Below, piece by piece: positions 26,603 through 38,592 of a stretch of DNA of 64,000 nt. A model generated the notes under the pieces. It had not been told where the DNA came from, made no database searches, and saw only the letters and a list, made by a program, of their open reading frames with translations. Both the position numbers and the translations under genes were made by a program. Positions within the stretch are counted from its first letter, which is position 1. Every line of letters starts with the position of its first letter. Origin of the DNA: Silene conica (lineage: Eukaryota; Streptophyta; Magnoliopsida; Caryophyllales; Caryophyllaceae); assembly GCA_029255685.2 (NCBI GenBank), contig CM055315.2, positions 77,715,681 through 77,779,680 of the forward strand. The letters are read 5' to 3'.

Positions 26603-27759
26603 CATAACTTATAAAGTGTACAATTATGTTGTCATCAAAGTTGTTTAATTTTTATTCCATCATTCTCTACTTTAGTGAAATTATATCTCATTTTGTAACA
26701 AATTGCATGTAATTACCTGACAATAATAAAATGGTCATAACTTACAATTTTTTGCATTCACCCATAAATCCATCATTGGTGTGAGTTATGATGATAGGTT
26801 TAATTTTTATGCTTAACTCTCGTTTTCTTAGAGTGATGGATCGTCTCAATAACATATATGACAATATTTTGTAATAAGATAATAATGTCGGATGAAAAAA
26901 GGGGTGTAATAAGAGATCAGGCATAAAAAAAAATAAGACATGGTCCATTTTATAGGTTTATTGATCGGTCTAATTTTCACAATTAACTATTATTTCATTT
27001 TGATGATCTAACGTCTGCAATATATTTTAGTAAGATAATAATGATAAATGAAAAAAGTGTAATATACTAATACGAGCTTTGGCAAAAACCGGGTCCATTT
27101 TTTATTAGTATAAATGTATAATGTATATATCTAGATTTTTATATATACGACACCCGACTATATATGATAATTTATAACCCCATATAATTTAGAAAAAAAA
27201 TAAAAACGAAGATGGCTAGCAATTGTCACTTTCTTTAAAAAAAAATAGTAATAAAGAGCTTAATTTTTCAAAGAAGATCAAATCAAAATTTCTATCAAAA
27301 TGCATATTTTATACTAAAATATCACCCTTCAAAATTAACTTTCATAAATTTAGAATTTAATTATATAGAAATAAAAAAAAAACTTTCATAGAGAAATGGA
27401 AGATTTAATTTACTTATTGTCTAAAAACTAAATTTACTTGTGCATGACATTATTAGTTAGCTAAGCCAATGATTTTATGAAAACGCCTTCACAACCGCCT
27501 ACACAACATAAGACAAACAAAAAACACCACGAATTAGTAATTTATCTTACGAAATTCAAGGTAAGGAAATCAAATAAACTACACAAATTTTCACCCCTCA
27601 CATAACTATTTTATAAGAGGAAAAAACATAATCTTAAATAGAAGAGGTTAAATAATGTTAATTTAGATTTAGAAGTTGAATAATATATATATTAAAATTT
27701 AGTGACATTAATATTAATTAGGAAAGGATAATGATTTTGGCATTCAAAGGGTTGTAGCT
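26603..27759. repeat. Tandem duplication copy 2 with the empty LTR target site
   Basis: A complete copy of the unit split at 16214-17176 plus 26412-26602. Around 27563-27570 it reads TAAGGAAATCAAATAAACTA without interruption, which is the pre-insertion state of the LTR target (AGGAA once). Both copies end GGCATTCAAAGGGTTGTAGC. Confidence 0.85.
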
Positions 27760-28110
27760 TATTATGAGTAGTTTTTATAATCTTAATTATGATCAAAATT
27801 ATTGCAAAGTTAATATGTGAGTTGAATGGGTGATGGTTAATTATTTCATAAATATGAGAAGAAATAATTATGTTTAAAGATGAGAATTATTTGTGACATC
27901 AAAATCAATATAGGGCTTTTAGTTTGCCCAAGTATCCAATTATTATAATTATAGAATTATTTCAAAATTAATATGCGAGTTGAATAGAGTGATGGTTAAT
28001 TATTGTATAGATAGGATAAGAGTAATTATTCTAGAAGATGAAAATTATTTTTTGATATCAAAATCATTTTAGTTTACCCCAAGTATCATTTTAATTATAT
28101 ATAGATATGT
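27760..28110. repeat. Degenerate ~170-base direct repeat inside the Helitron
   Basis: Two adjacent units share GAGTTGAAT(G/A)G(G/A)GTGATGGTTAATTATT-like text (near 27812 and 27978), then AATTATT, ATGA(G/A)AATTATTT and CATCAAAATCA/TATCAAAATCA, and AGTTT(G/A)CCC(A)AAGTATC. Identity is moderate, so the duplication is old. Confidence 0.6.
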
Positions 28111-28205
28111 GTATATTGGTAAATGATGGAACAGTTGGACAATTATGTATAGGGAATGACGTGGTTTGTGACGTGGTAGGTTTTATTTCGTCGAAATATA
28201 TATAA

Positions 28206-28577
28206 GATTTAATCATTTTTTATGTAGCTTTTTAATAAAATTTTACAGATAATGATGTGACTTGATAATATTTTAATATTGGTATGACATACTTTTGACT
28301 TGCTTGCTTTTTTTATTTTATTTATATATTTACAGATAAATGAATTAAATTAATGTAATATGATAAATTGATTATCCATGTAAAATTAAAACATGTCATG
28401 TCACATTATTTAAGTTAGCATTTTAATAAGATTGTATAGAGGTTGACATGTAGGATTGTAGACGTGGATTTTGTTGGGTGAGGTGGCTCTTTTTGGTAAT
28501 CCTACGTGGCTTTTATTGTTGCTGATGTGGTTTTTACTTGGCGTTTTAGCTTAGCCTTTTAATAAGGTTTTATAGAT
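28206..28577 (-). repeat. Three serial Helitron 5'-terminus copies
   Basis: On the minus strand, TCTRTAMAAYYTTATTAAAA followed by (G/T/A)GCTA occurs three times, beginning near 28576, 28432 and 28255. Each is followed by A-rich text and often an ACGT-containing word. The outermost copy has the expected host A. The inner ones look like remnants of earlier Helitron ends. Confidence 0.6.
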
Positions 28578-29224
28578 GTACTTGAAAGAACAATAACGTT
28601 TTTATATGCAACGACCCTTGATTTTTTCCGGATCCTCTATGGCAACCATACATTTCAAAAAACCGAAATGATAACCTTATGTCCATATGGAGCATTATTA
28701 TGTATTACCGTACCCTTAACTATTATTCTCTACTGAATGAGAGATAACAAGTTCGATTCTTCGTCAGTGTTTTCATGGTTTCTCTATACACCATAGATTA
28801 CTTGCTTAATTCCCAAGTCACTTGGATTTTGTTGTGGTTGACTTTACCTCACCAAAATTTGTAATATTTCTTATTCTAAATAAACTTTCTAATTTCACTC
28901 ATACCCTAGTATTATTTTTATCATACAATTAAATTCGGACCTCACAAACAACTATTAAAAACAAAAATAGAAAACTATTGCAAATACATGAAAAGAAAAT
29001 AAAAAAAATTATTTAAAATAAAAGGAAATAGTATAAACTTGTACAATGTTACTGTGTTAGTTTAGTGTTTGATAAGAGATTGTTAGTGTGTTTTGAACGT
29101 TGTGCTTTTTTTGTTTAGGAAAATGGAGATACTAATCGTTTGTCCGGAACAAGATACGATTGTATGGTTTCCAAAATACGGTACTCTTGGAAACGTTTGA
29201 CACTAAAGGGAGTGCACATTCGCT
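28578..29224. other. Spacer between Helitron and kinase pseudogene
   Basis: No gene is supported up to about 29120. From 29122 the text becomes exon-like (AAATGGAGATACTAATCGTT) and probably represents the decayed start of the kinase-like gene, preceded by a TTTTTTGTTTAG acceptor-like word. Confidence 0.4.
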
Positions 29225-30662
29225 AGCTTTCGATGTAACTGAAGTTTTAGGTCAAGGTGCATTCGGTATCGTGGTCAAAACTAAATCCAATATTATTGAT
29301 CAATAGTGGTATGCAATTAAAAAGACATTTCTGGAATATGATTACGGTTACGAAAAGTGTACTAGGTGAGTCTAGTTCTTAGTTTTTTTTTTATGATGCT
29401 TTAGATTAAATTTAGATCATCAAGTTTGTAATCTATGAAATTTTACTTATTGTTTTTTTGTTTTCTTTTTGTAAAATTAGTATTAGGCGTAATATTAGGA
29501 GAATATTATTCTCCGATTACTAGAATTTACTCAATATTCTTCTCTAATCTCTCCTACGTCTTTTAATTCAACAATTAACTTATATATGAAGATTAAAGCA
29601 TGTATATATTGTTTTGAAAGCTAAAGGCAAGATTAAGTCGCATGCAATTAAAAAAAATATTAGTTATAATAGCCGTGAAATTTACAGGATTAGATATATT
29701 ATCACGCTGATTTGCTGCCGCAATGAGCCTTGATGACAAAAATTACTTGCAAGAAAAAAATTGTTAATCAACTACATATATTGGCATAATATATAGTCAA
29801 AATATTTTTTTCTACAATTTACTACAGTTTTGCCACGGATTATTACTATTTTGCCACGAATATTGTAAGTTTATTAATGTTTTGTCACAATTATTGTTAT
29901 TATTATTATTTTTATGTAACTAATTCAACCTAAAAGAAAGTTGTCAAAATAAAAAATTTAATCTTTTATTGGTGAAACGTGATCGTGTATCAAGAAATTG
30001 CATGTCATGAGCTGTCAATTAGTAATATAAATATACATTTCTCAATTTATTTAGGTATCAAACTTACTAACTTCTAAATAATGTTGAAATAATAATTTGT
30101 CATATGTATGTATAGGTCTGTCCTAGACTTATTGGGTAGGAAATTGACTGATGAGAGGATTTGGGACATTTTTCGTCAAATGGTCGCTGGAGTCAAGTAC
30201 ATTCATTCTAAATGTATTCGCCGACGGTGACCTATTCTTGCAAATTTATTATTAGATGAGGCACAACGGACAATCAAGATCGGAGATTTTGGATTTGTCA
30301 CTGCCGCTGACGGAACATTGGGGGAGAAGAAAAGTTGTGTCCAGATTTTTTATTGTGCCCCAGAACTGAGGCTGAGGGTAGAGGAGAGAACAAAATATTC
30401 TCCGAAAAGTAATGTTTACAGCCTTGGCGTAATACTTCTAGAACTATTTGCCCGATATGATCGATATGAGGATGAATCCAGGGAACACGAGGAGTTGACA
30501 ACATTTGCCACTTTAGGAAATTTACTTGGATGAACTACTAATTTGGACATGAATACTTGTTCTCTCATATTGGGTATGACTAACATTGACCCAGACTTCA
30601 GGCCTACTGCAGGAGAGGTTCTTGACTCTGAACCATGGGCAAAAGATGATGATAACCCGTAA
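29225..30662 (+). pseudogene. Decayed eIF2-alpha-kinase-like (GCN2/PERK type) protein kinase
   Basis: Two exon-like blocks remain. The first (to about 29366) has the Gly loop VLGQGAFGIVVK, then a TAG stop, then WYAIKK with the ATP-binding Lys, ending at a GTGAGT donor. The second (30116-30662) starts after a TATAG acceptor with RSVLDLLGRKLTDERIWDIF. It continues with MVAGVKYIHSKCI, a ruined catalytic loop (RRR, then TGA, where HRDLKP belongs), IGDFGF for DFG, and KYSPKSNVYSLGVILLELF, then TGA and a last in-frame stretch to TAA. The blend of KYSPKSDVYSLG and IKIGDFG is typical of GCN2/PERK-like kinases. At least three stops and loss of the catalytic Asp make an active enzyme impossible. A central region between the blocks is missing or replaced by AT-rich sequence. 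Confidence 0.75.
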
Positions 30663-31345
30663 ACATTACTTTATCTAGATGATAGTGAGTAAAAATTACC
30701 TTGTTGTTGTGAAATCAAGTGTAGTGTAGAGATGTAATTAAATATCCACTCTTGGTTAAATATTTCACATTCGTGCTTCACTGTCTTGATAGTGTGAGAT
30801 CTGACCGTGTCAATATCTTCAACACTTCACCATTATGTTTCTCGTCTCGCTTTTTCTTTAATCCTTTCATTGAATGTGAATGCTTTAGGGAAATAGATTA
30901 TTACTAATTATGATTAAAAACAACAATTACAAGTTTACAAACCAAGATCATCAAACTAGTTCTAAAACGGATTAAGCTACCATTAATTTAACTATTTAAG
31001 TTATTACTAGTCAAATTATTACTAGTCGGGTGTCTCCAACACCAGCATGGGGATACACATTCCCCAGCAGCGCTAAAACTTTGTTGAAGATAAACACACG
31101 CGATGAAGATAACCCCACCCTCCCCAACGCACCCCACATGTCCCCGCTCTGCTTATATCTGCCTTATTCATAACTAAGACAAACTTTTATTATACAAAAC
31201 TAAAACTAAAAATAAAATTTTACCTTACATAAAAAACCTAAATGGTTTTAGGGTTCTCTCAAAAAATGCATAAAATTTATTGGAATAAAGAAAGTATAAA
31301 ATTATATAAATAATTAAAAAAATTAATAAATTAAGAACGATTTAT
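30663..31345. other. Spacer, no gene seen
   Basis: AT-rich apart from 31025-31160, a C-rich stretch with CCCCACCCTCCCC and GCACCCCACATGTCCCC. The words ATTACTAGTC(A/G) repeat at 31003-31030. I cannot assign either to a known element. Confidence 0.4.
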
Positions 31346-31630
31346 TTGAAGCAATGCTCAAAATGAAAATATTTGTCGTCTTGGGTTGATTTTGAAAGTA
31401 TTTATCAAAATGGTGTTCACGTAGGATTGGAAATACGGAACCTAAACACGTCATTCCTAGTGGCGGGTTTAGTTCAGAAAACACGCTATCCCTAATGACG
31501 TGTCTTAGCAGTGTAGAATTTTGCAAATTATAAATGTTACAGAATGTACTGGAGTTGGGGCATCAGAAACACGCCATCTCCAATGGCGGGTTTGTTTCAG
31601 AAAACACATGATCCCTACTGGCGTGTCTTA

Positions 31631-31925
31631 GGGCTTGTTTGGTTACCCATTAAAATCATGGGATGTTGAACTTCCTGGGAAGTGTAAAATTATGTTGTTG
31701 TTTGGTTGCCAATATCATGGGAAGTAGAACTTCCCACATGAATTTACTTCCTCCATTATGTGGGAAGTTACTCACCAAGTCCCCCCTTGGTCAATAGAAC
31801 TTCCCGCATGAATTAACTTCCCATATGCGAACCAAACACTTTTTGCGAATTCACATGAATTGGAAATTCATGTGATCTTGAAGTTCCCGGGAACTTTAAT
31901 TCCCCTATGTCAACCAAACAAGCCC
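31631..31925. mobile_element. PIF/Harbinger (Tourist-like) MITE
   Basis: 295 bases beginning GGGCTTGTTTGGTT and ending AACCAAACAAGCCC, a perfect 14-base inverted repeat. It is flanked by TTA on both sides (31628-31630, 31926-31928). The interior carries several inverted words such as GGGAAGTAGAACTTCCCAC. It has no coding capacity. It was inserted into the left arm of the MULE. Confidence 0.9.
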
Positions 31926-32367
31926 TTAGTAGTGTAAAGTTTTGGAAAATATAAATGTTACAAAAGGTACTGGAGTTGGGGCAGCTTAGACACGCCGTTT
32001 CTAATGGCGTGTTTACTGAAAGAGACCCGTCATTTGTTATGACGTGTCTGTCTTGAAGTAGTTTCCAGAAGAAACAGAAGCAAAAGATGTCGTGGAGGCC
32101 AAAACACGCCACATGTAATAACGTATCTTATGGAAGAATACACCAGTGGCCATGGCGTGTTTGTTCAGTTTTATTATTTTTAAAATTTTGTTGATGTTTA
32201 CTCGAAATTAATCAAACCAAGAAGAAAATGTAGTAACACAGCACACACCAAATGGAAATATCAAACCATTGTCTATTGAAATTGAAATAAAGTTTAAAGC
32301 ATATCTAATTGTTTCGCACAAGGAGTACTAAATCTAACTATTAAAATCTAACAACATAGCACACACC

Positions 32368-32944
32368 CAGGGACGAAGCTAGGATCAAATAACAACCTGG
32401 GCCGATCTTTTATTTATTTATATAAATAAATGTTTCATCTAAAATAAACGTAACATAATTATTTTAGTGTTTTAATATTTATTTGAGTTTATTTATCGAG
32501 GGAGACATTTTTAAATTACTATATAAGGATTAAAAATTTATCTTAAATTTGTTTTAAAAAAATGATATAGATAGCAATTGTTTCTTATTAGGTTGATAAT
32601 ACGGTAACCTCTCCGCATTATTTTATCGAGAATAAACGGTTAGAATATTTTTATTAGTGTTTCTAAGTCTAAACCTTTATGATTCATTTTATATAAGTAA
32701 AGTGATAAACTTACTTTTCCTAAAAAGTAAGGTAGGAATTATAATAAAAAAAAAGCTGCAATATTTTAAAAAACGAAGGAACAGGGCGTCGAACACTATA
32801 TCTATCGACCAAAGGCATGTACCCTGTACCCATAAACCAATACCAATTGTGCTGTATTTTAGCTATGCTTTGTTACTGGGGCAAAATTTATATAATTCCT
32901 GCCCGGGCCATGGCCCATTTGGCCTGAGAGTAGCTTCATCATTG
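32368..32944. mobile_element. hAT-like non-autonomous element in the MULE
   Basis: The left end is CAGGGACGAAGCTAGGATC and the right end, reversed, is CAATGATGAAGCTACTCTC followed by GGCCATGGCCCGGGC, a pattern common in plant hAT-type elements. Flanks CACACACC and TACACACC form an 8-base target duplication with one mismatch. The interior is AT-rich and non-coding. Confidence 0.6.
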
Positions 32945-33423
32945 TACACACCAATCTAGCTATTACAAAGATAGAGTAACATTTCACTTCTTGCTCCCTC
33001 GAAAACGAGACCAAAACCGATTTCCCTTTGATGGCTCAGGAGTACCTTGTTTAGTGATGGGTTCCATGGAAGATCTAGAGTGTCTACTGCGCCTAGAATA
33101 TTGTGCTAATGGCATATCGTCTTCTAATATCACTGAGTCGAGCGACTCATTCCTCGTTGCTTCTTGGTTTGGTTGTTCGTTTGGTTGGAGAAGATGCGAA
33201 AAGCCAACATGTTAAAGTGTTTGAGAGGAGTAGTCCCGGATGTCAGCAACCATGGAACGGAAATGGGGGGGGCCACTTCAAGAGTCATTTTTTGAAGCTC
33301 CCTATTGCATGTCATATGAACACCCGCAACGCCATGAGCCTAAAACAAAAAAGAGTGAGTGTTACAAGTGATAATTTATATTAAAAAAAATTAAGTATCA
33401 ATAGACAAGTTTGTATAGTATAT

Positions 33424-34500
33424 TTACAAGATATTGGATGACTCCAAATGGTGCTTGATAAGTCGATTGTAGCGAGGCAGGGCTAATGAATCTAAGAGTG
33501 TGATCACGGTACCAAAGCATGTAAGGGTCGTTGTAGTGCATTTCATTATAATCCTCAAAACCATGGAACCTAAATTGCCTCTTCTAACCCAAATTGCTAT
33601 GTATGGAGTATGCTTTTCCATCCAATTTCGTGTATGGGCACCTCTTTTATCTACCTTGTCTAGATTAGGCTCCGTGTCACAAGGTTGAGGGATATCTTGT
33701 TTCCACCCAAATTGGCGAGCTACCCGATTAGGGAAATGTCACTCAACAATATCAAAGCAAATCATAGGAGCTATGACAACCAAATCATCCGAGTCATCAT
33801 GACAAAAGTCCGGTAGAAAAGATAAAACTTGGGTGTAAGGTTGCCATATAAATTGATCATGGCGCATGGTATCAAAAACATCCCTATACCCAAGTAGTGA
33901 TGTGCTTTGTGCTCTCTTACGGTTCACACTTAGCCACCTCCGACCCAATGAGTCAATCCTTAGTAAATGTTGAGTGCCTAACGGGTTTGGTCCTTGATGA
34001 GTGGGTCTATCTATTGGATCCATGACTATAGGTCGACCAATTGGGATTCACTCCCATGCCCACAATTGCAAAAGAATTAAGGGACCTCCAATGTCTCTGG
34101 ACTTGAGGAAACTCGATCTACATAAATTACGATATAATGTAGCAAACACGACACTACCCCAATAGTAAGTGTCTAACATGGTCAAATCCCTCAACAAAGG
34201 CAAATAAACAAGTTTGGATATGATTACCACTCTTGTCCGGAAATATGATAGTCGCCATTAGAAAAAGCAAATAAGCCCTAACATATTGATGTAGAACTTC
34301 TTAATCAACATCTACCGGAAGACCGCTAAATTAGCTAACAACCAACCAATCCTTAATGAAGCTCCATTGAGGTTGCCAGAACCCGATGTTTTACCTAGAA
34401 GTTCAACTACCAACGCTCCATAATTAAATGTGGTGGGTCCACTAACAACATCTCCTCTAATCCTTAATCCTAACAAGACTTGGACGTCTTGCAAGTTAAT
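33424..34500 (-). pseudogene. Plant mobile domain (PMD, MAIN/MAIL-like) segment
   Basis: Several minus-strand blocks in different frames carry PMD signatures in the right order: MQDVQVLLGLRIRGDVVSG, then DTYYWGSVVFATLYRNLCRS and IGGPLILLQLWAWE, then RRWLSVNRKRA and the acidic HDDSDDLVVIAP. The last blocks contain RQFGWKQDIPQP, DKRGAHTRNWMEKHTPYIAI and a short C-terminal tail. In MAIN/MAIL1 of Arabidopsis this domain works in gene silencing and meristem maintenance, and PMD segments also occur in MULE and other transposons. Stops and frame changes separate the blocks, so no full domain can be made from this copy. Its position downstream of the transposase within the MULE ends says it travelled with the element. 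Confidence 0.75.
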
Positions 34501-35006
34501 AGTAGCCTCCCCACGGTCAAGTGAAAAGTATGTGTCTTCGGTCTCTACCTCTCAACCAAAGCGAATATTAAATCCACATCAAACTTCAAACCTACAATGC
34601 TATGAATAAAAAAAATTGCGACTCCCTAATAAAATCAACTACTCGAGGACTTACTTCAAACCCCTTATGCGAAACGATGTGCGACCTACATCGGAGGGAA
34701 CCGATGTCCTCCATTTCCAAGATTACCTTGCTCGTGTGAAGCTCTTACCGTGTGAGAAGTTCTGGGTTCACCGGGCCGGCTTGTAGACGGTGTTGACGTT
34801 GATCCATGATTCCTGCATAAATGAAAGAATAGACAAATTAGCAATAAAAATAGAAAAAGTGAAAAGAAAAAAAAAATAAACGACGAAAAAAACAATTTTA
34901 CATAGTAAAAATAGTAAATACCCAACCGTTTGGATTGTTAACTTTCAATGTGCAAGTTTTTTTTTATTGTGGCCTCCACCCCGACACAAGCTACATGAAA
35001 CCATGT

Positions 35007-37151
35007 TCATAGATTTTTCATCCATTTTATTGGGAAATTGCTTACTCTTCCGTCTACCTTTCCCAAGCCTTTTGAGCTCATTATATTACACACTATTGTA
35101 GGCCCATTATAAGGACCCCAATCTTTTAAAGGCTGAAACTTAGAAGCGTATGAAGCCAAGTGTTTTCCCGTAGAGTAGTTGATGTCCACAAATTGATTAG
35201 CATTTAAGCCCTTTTTTTTACAACCGACATACACATGAGAACAAGGGTACTTGTAGATTTGGAACGTGTTACAAGTACATGTCCTCTTTGATAAATCAAC
35301 GGTGTGTAAATGCTTCCCATATGCTCCGTTTCGTGAACCTCTACGAGTTGTCACTTGGTATACCCCTTCAATATGATCAAAAGCAACAACCTTATGATAT
35401 GTTCTCTTCTTGCAATTTTCCTCCAACAATGTAGTCATTTTTTTACTATAATGAAGGCGCTTCATCAATCGTTTCCTCGCCATCTCACGTTGCTCACAAA
35501 GTATGCATTAACTCTAAAGAAGACACACTTCACAAGAACGATTATTGGAAGAAAACGTGCTCTTTTTAGCACATTATTAAATGCTCCCGCCAAGTTAGTA
35601 GTCATTATGCCATACCTATGCCATACCTATGCCCACCATCATGACAAATTGACCACTTATCTATTCCAACTTCGGCAATATATTGTTATGCCTTTCTATT
35701 CAACTCACCTAGGCGATTAAAACATACATCAAACTTCTTATTTTGATATTGCATTGTCGTTGACCCAAACATTTCCTTCACTTGCTTATTCCTAAATCTT
35801 GTATTAACATAAGCCAAATGTCCAATGCATATTCAATGATAAGCATAAGACTCCTCCCAACCACTACCAATTTCACTCATTGCTTTCATTATCCCGGCAT
35901 GCCTATCGGATATGACACACAACCCAGTTCTTTTCGTCACAAAGGTTCTTATGCAAACCATAAACCAAGGCTAACTATCAGTATTTTCAGATTCAACGAT
36001 AGCAAAAGCAACAGGGAAAATTTGGTTATTTGCATCAATTGACACAACTGTCAAAATAGTGTCTTTGAACTTTCATATAAGTGTGTCCCATTAATGATTA
36101 AAACTGGCCAACAATGTACAAATCCTTCTATGCATGGTTTAAATGCCCAAAACACACTCTTGAATATTTGCACATTTGGGTTTGTTGTTGGTGTAGTTAA
36201 AAAATGGACAATTGTACCGGGATTAGATTCTTTTAAACCTTGCATGAAACGAGATAACATCTCATATGATTTATCCGAATCTCCAAATATTTCCTCAATT
36301 GCTCGTTATTTTGCATTCCAAGCTTTGGTATAAGAGCTTGTGTAACCAAACTTATCTAAAATGTGAGACACAACAGGGTTCACCTTATATCTCCAATCTC
36401 CCTCAACAAGATTATGAATCTCATGACTAATGAGACCACGTTTCAAATTAAAATGGTCACGAGGAACCATGTCACAAACACACGACTCCTCATGAGGACC
36501 TTTGTATGTGACGACAATAGTAAAAGTTCTAGAATGAAAGTCCTTTTGTGTTGCCCTTAAGCGCCAATTGCATGGGTTAGGAGTTCGCCCACATTTAAAG
36601 GTTATAGTGTTAGGCTTTGATTCGGTAACTTTGAAAAATTGGTTTGCTTTGACACTATATAAGGTCACCTCATCACTTATTGAAGATTTATTTGGAAACA
36701 TTTGTCCTACCGCGAACTCTTTCCCTTGTTCATGTCGAACCATATTCTCCTAAGTTTTCCAACTATTCAACTCTTTCTCATCTAATGAATGAAATTTATT
36801 AAACTCAACAATGAGGGCACTAGCAAAGCCAAGGTCATCATCATCATCTTCTTCATTTTCCATCAAATTTTCCTCAAGTCTTACTAACTCCTCATCAATA
36901 TCACCACCTTCTAAATTACTATCAAATTCCCCATCATTTATGTCATTAGCTTCAATAGAAACAAATTGACTAACATCATCTAGCCTAATAGGCATATTTG
37001 GTGTATGATGGACAATTTGAGAAGTGGAAATTTCAACAAATATGTCTATTGAAGGAGCATTTGATTGACAAACACTTGCCAATAATGCTTTTAAGGCTTC
37101 GTCATTGTTAAGAGGTACAACTTTGAAACAACCGAAACTTGGAAATTTCAT
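35007..37151 (-). pseudogene. mudrA-like: MULE transposase remnant (MuDR DNA-binding, DDE, SWIM)
   Basis: Order on the minus strand: an acidic N-terminal part from 37151, in-frame TAG at 36752, then the MuDR DNA-binding domain with GRTPNPCNWRLRAT at about 36743-36306. An in-frame TAA follows, then transposase text: FKPCIEGFVHCWPVLIINGTH, a +1 frameshift, IDANNQIFPVAFAIVE, and CVISDRHAGIMKA-like text near 35900. The block 35483-35007 ends with a SWIM finger, CTCNTFQIYKYPCSH. The first catalytic Asp of the family (IDGTH) is Asn here (INGTH), besides the stops and shifts. MULE transposases cut and rejoin the element ends. This copy cannot be active. Confidence 0.85.
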
Positions 37152-38592
37152 CTCACCTCAATTGACTACTAAAACTTTGAATGTCGATTCCCTTGCATAT
37201 CTTTTCAACTAATTCAAGATATGTCATTTTTTGTACTAGCTAAAATAAAACATTAGTTCCTTCCTCTTTAGGTAACACAACCATTTTACTCCAGTACTTT
37301 TCCATCCCACTAACAAATAAGGAGAAGATCAAAAATATCCATTCTATAAAAAAATTGAACTTACTTAGTATAAATCAACAATTTATAAACAAAATACGAC
37401 CTATTCACCAAAACAAATAACTAGACATAATTTACAAATTCAATAACCTAGGGTTTCAAATTTTGGAGGTTTTTATATACATAACAAATTGATTTAATTA
37501 ACATTATTGAAACTAAATCAAGTACAAAAACACCTTAATTAACTACAATGAAAACAAAAAAATTGAAATCTAACATAAAAATTATTATTTAAACAAATAA
37601 CATGAGGAGAAAATTACCTTATGAAAGATAAGTTGCCGGAGTTTTGTCTGAGAAGAGTATGATGAATGAAAAAGAGAACTTAAAATAGGGTTGAGAATTG
37701 TTTTGTGAGTGATTGAGGGAATGATTGAATAACGAGGGAGGGTTGTAACCACGAATTTTATGAACAAGTAAAGTGAATGTCGGTTTTGTATTAAAAAAAA
37801 TACTCTGCGTAAACACGCTACACGCCACCCCCAATGGCGGGTTTACTGAAAAAAACACGCCATCCCCTATGGCTGTCTTAGCAGGCTATGAGATTTTTTT
37901 TGAAAAAGCTTTTGTTTCATACAAAAGTCTTACCTTGAGTAAACACGCCATTGCTAATGACGTGTTTCTTGCCCTATAGATGCCATTTCTAATAGCGAGT
38001 TTAAGCCGGGTAGATTTTGAAAAACCGAGATTATGTGGACACCATTTTGACAATTAATTTCATTTCCAATCCAAAACGATATATTTTATTTTTGAACGTT
38101 ATTTAAAAAATGGATTCTATAATTAAAGAATCAATGTAAAATTTTCCATAAAATAGAACATCAGTCAACCAATCCCCAAATATTTAGGGTTCTTTCTCCG
38201 CGAAAATCATTCTTTTCCCTTTTATTATTATCAATCAATCTGAACACAAAATCTTTCTTACCAGTGAGCTTTCTCAGTTCTCTCTTTTAATTGTTTCACG
38301 ATTTGTATTTTATTTGAATTGCTGTTAAATGCTACTCTTAATTTTTGAATTGGGTATTTTGGGATTGTAATTAGGGTTTATGCATGCTGTTTCAATGTTA
38401 TATTTGTGAATTATGATGTATTCTCATTTGTTTGGGGATTTTGTTCGAGTAATCTTGAATTCTGAGCATTGATCTTTAGCGTTATTATTGTATGGAATTG
38501 AGCTAGAGTGAGATTTGAAATTCAATTGGTGTTTGTGTTATCAAATTCTCATTTGAGACCGTCTTAATCTTGACGGTTTGTTTAAATGATTA

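Larger units (their letters stand above)
15290..28576 (-). mobile_element. Non-autonomous Helitron, later enlarged by a duplication and a nested LTR element
   Basis: On the minus strand the element begins TCTATAAAACCTTATT at 28576 with host A before it. It ends at 15290 with hairpin ACCCGTG-ATTTT-CACGGGT, then AGAAAAACTAG, then host T. That is the full set of Helitron landmarks: 5' TC, a hairpin about ten bases before 3' CTAG, and insertion between A and T. No Rep/helicase gene is visible, so it is non-autonomous. After removing the 9.2-kb LTR element with one target copy and the second copy of a 1.15-kb duplication, about 2.9 kb of Helitron remain. The 5' region holds extra degenerate copies of its own terminus (see 28206-28577). 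Confidence 0.75.
31346..38108 (-). mobile_element. Decayed autonomous-type MULE carrying transposase and plant mobile domain
   Basis: The two ends form long, diverged inverted repeats. The left end (about 31346-31520) has TTATCAAAATGGTGTTCACG and GGATTGGAAAT. The right end read in reverse has TTGTCAAAATGGTGTCCACA and GGATTGGAAAT. Inside the ends are at least twelve ~26-base palindromes of the form AACACGCCAT-n-AATGGCGTGTTT. The interior encodes, on the minus strand, a MuDR-type transposase followed by a plant mobile domain, all broken. Two younger elements sit in it (31631-31925 and 32368-32944). I could not define a clean 9-base target duplication, so the outer limits are approximate. Confidence 0.7.

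Noticed and set aside
32657..33384. Three overlapping + strand frames
   Set aside because: They run through the hAT-like element and antisense to the decayed PMD segment. No protein-like pattern.
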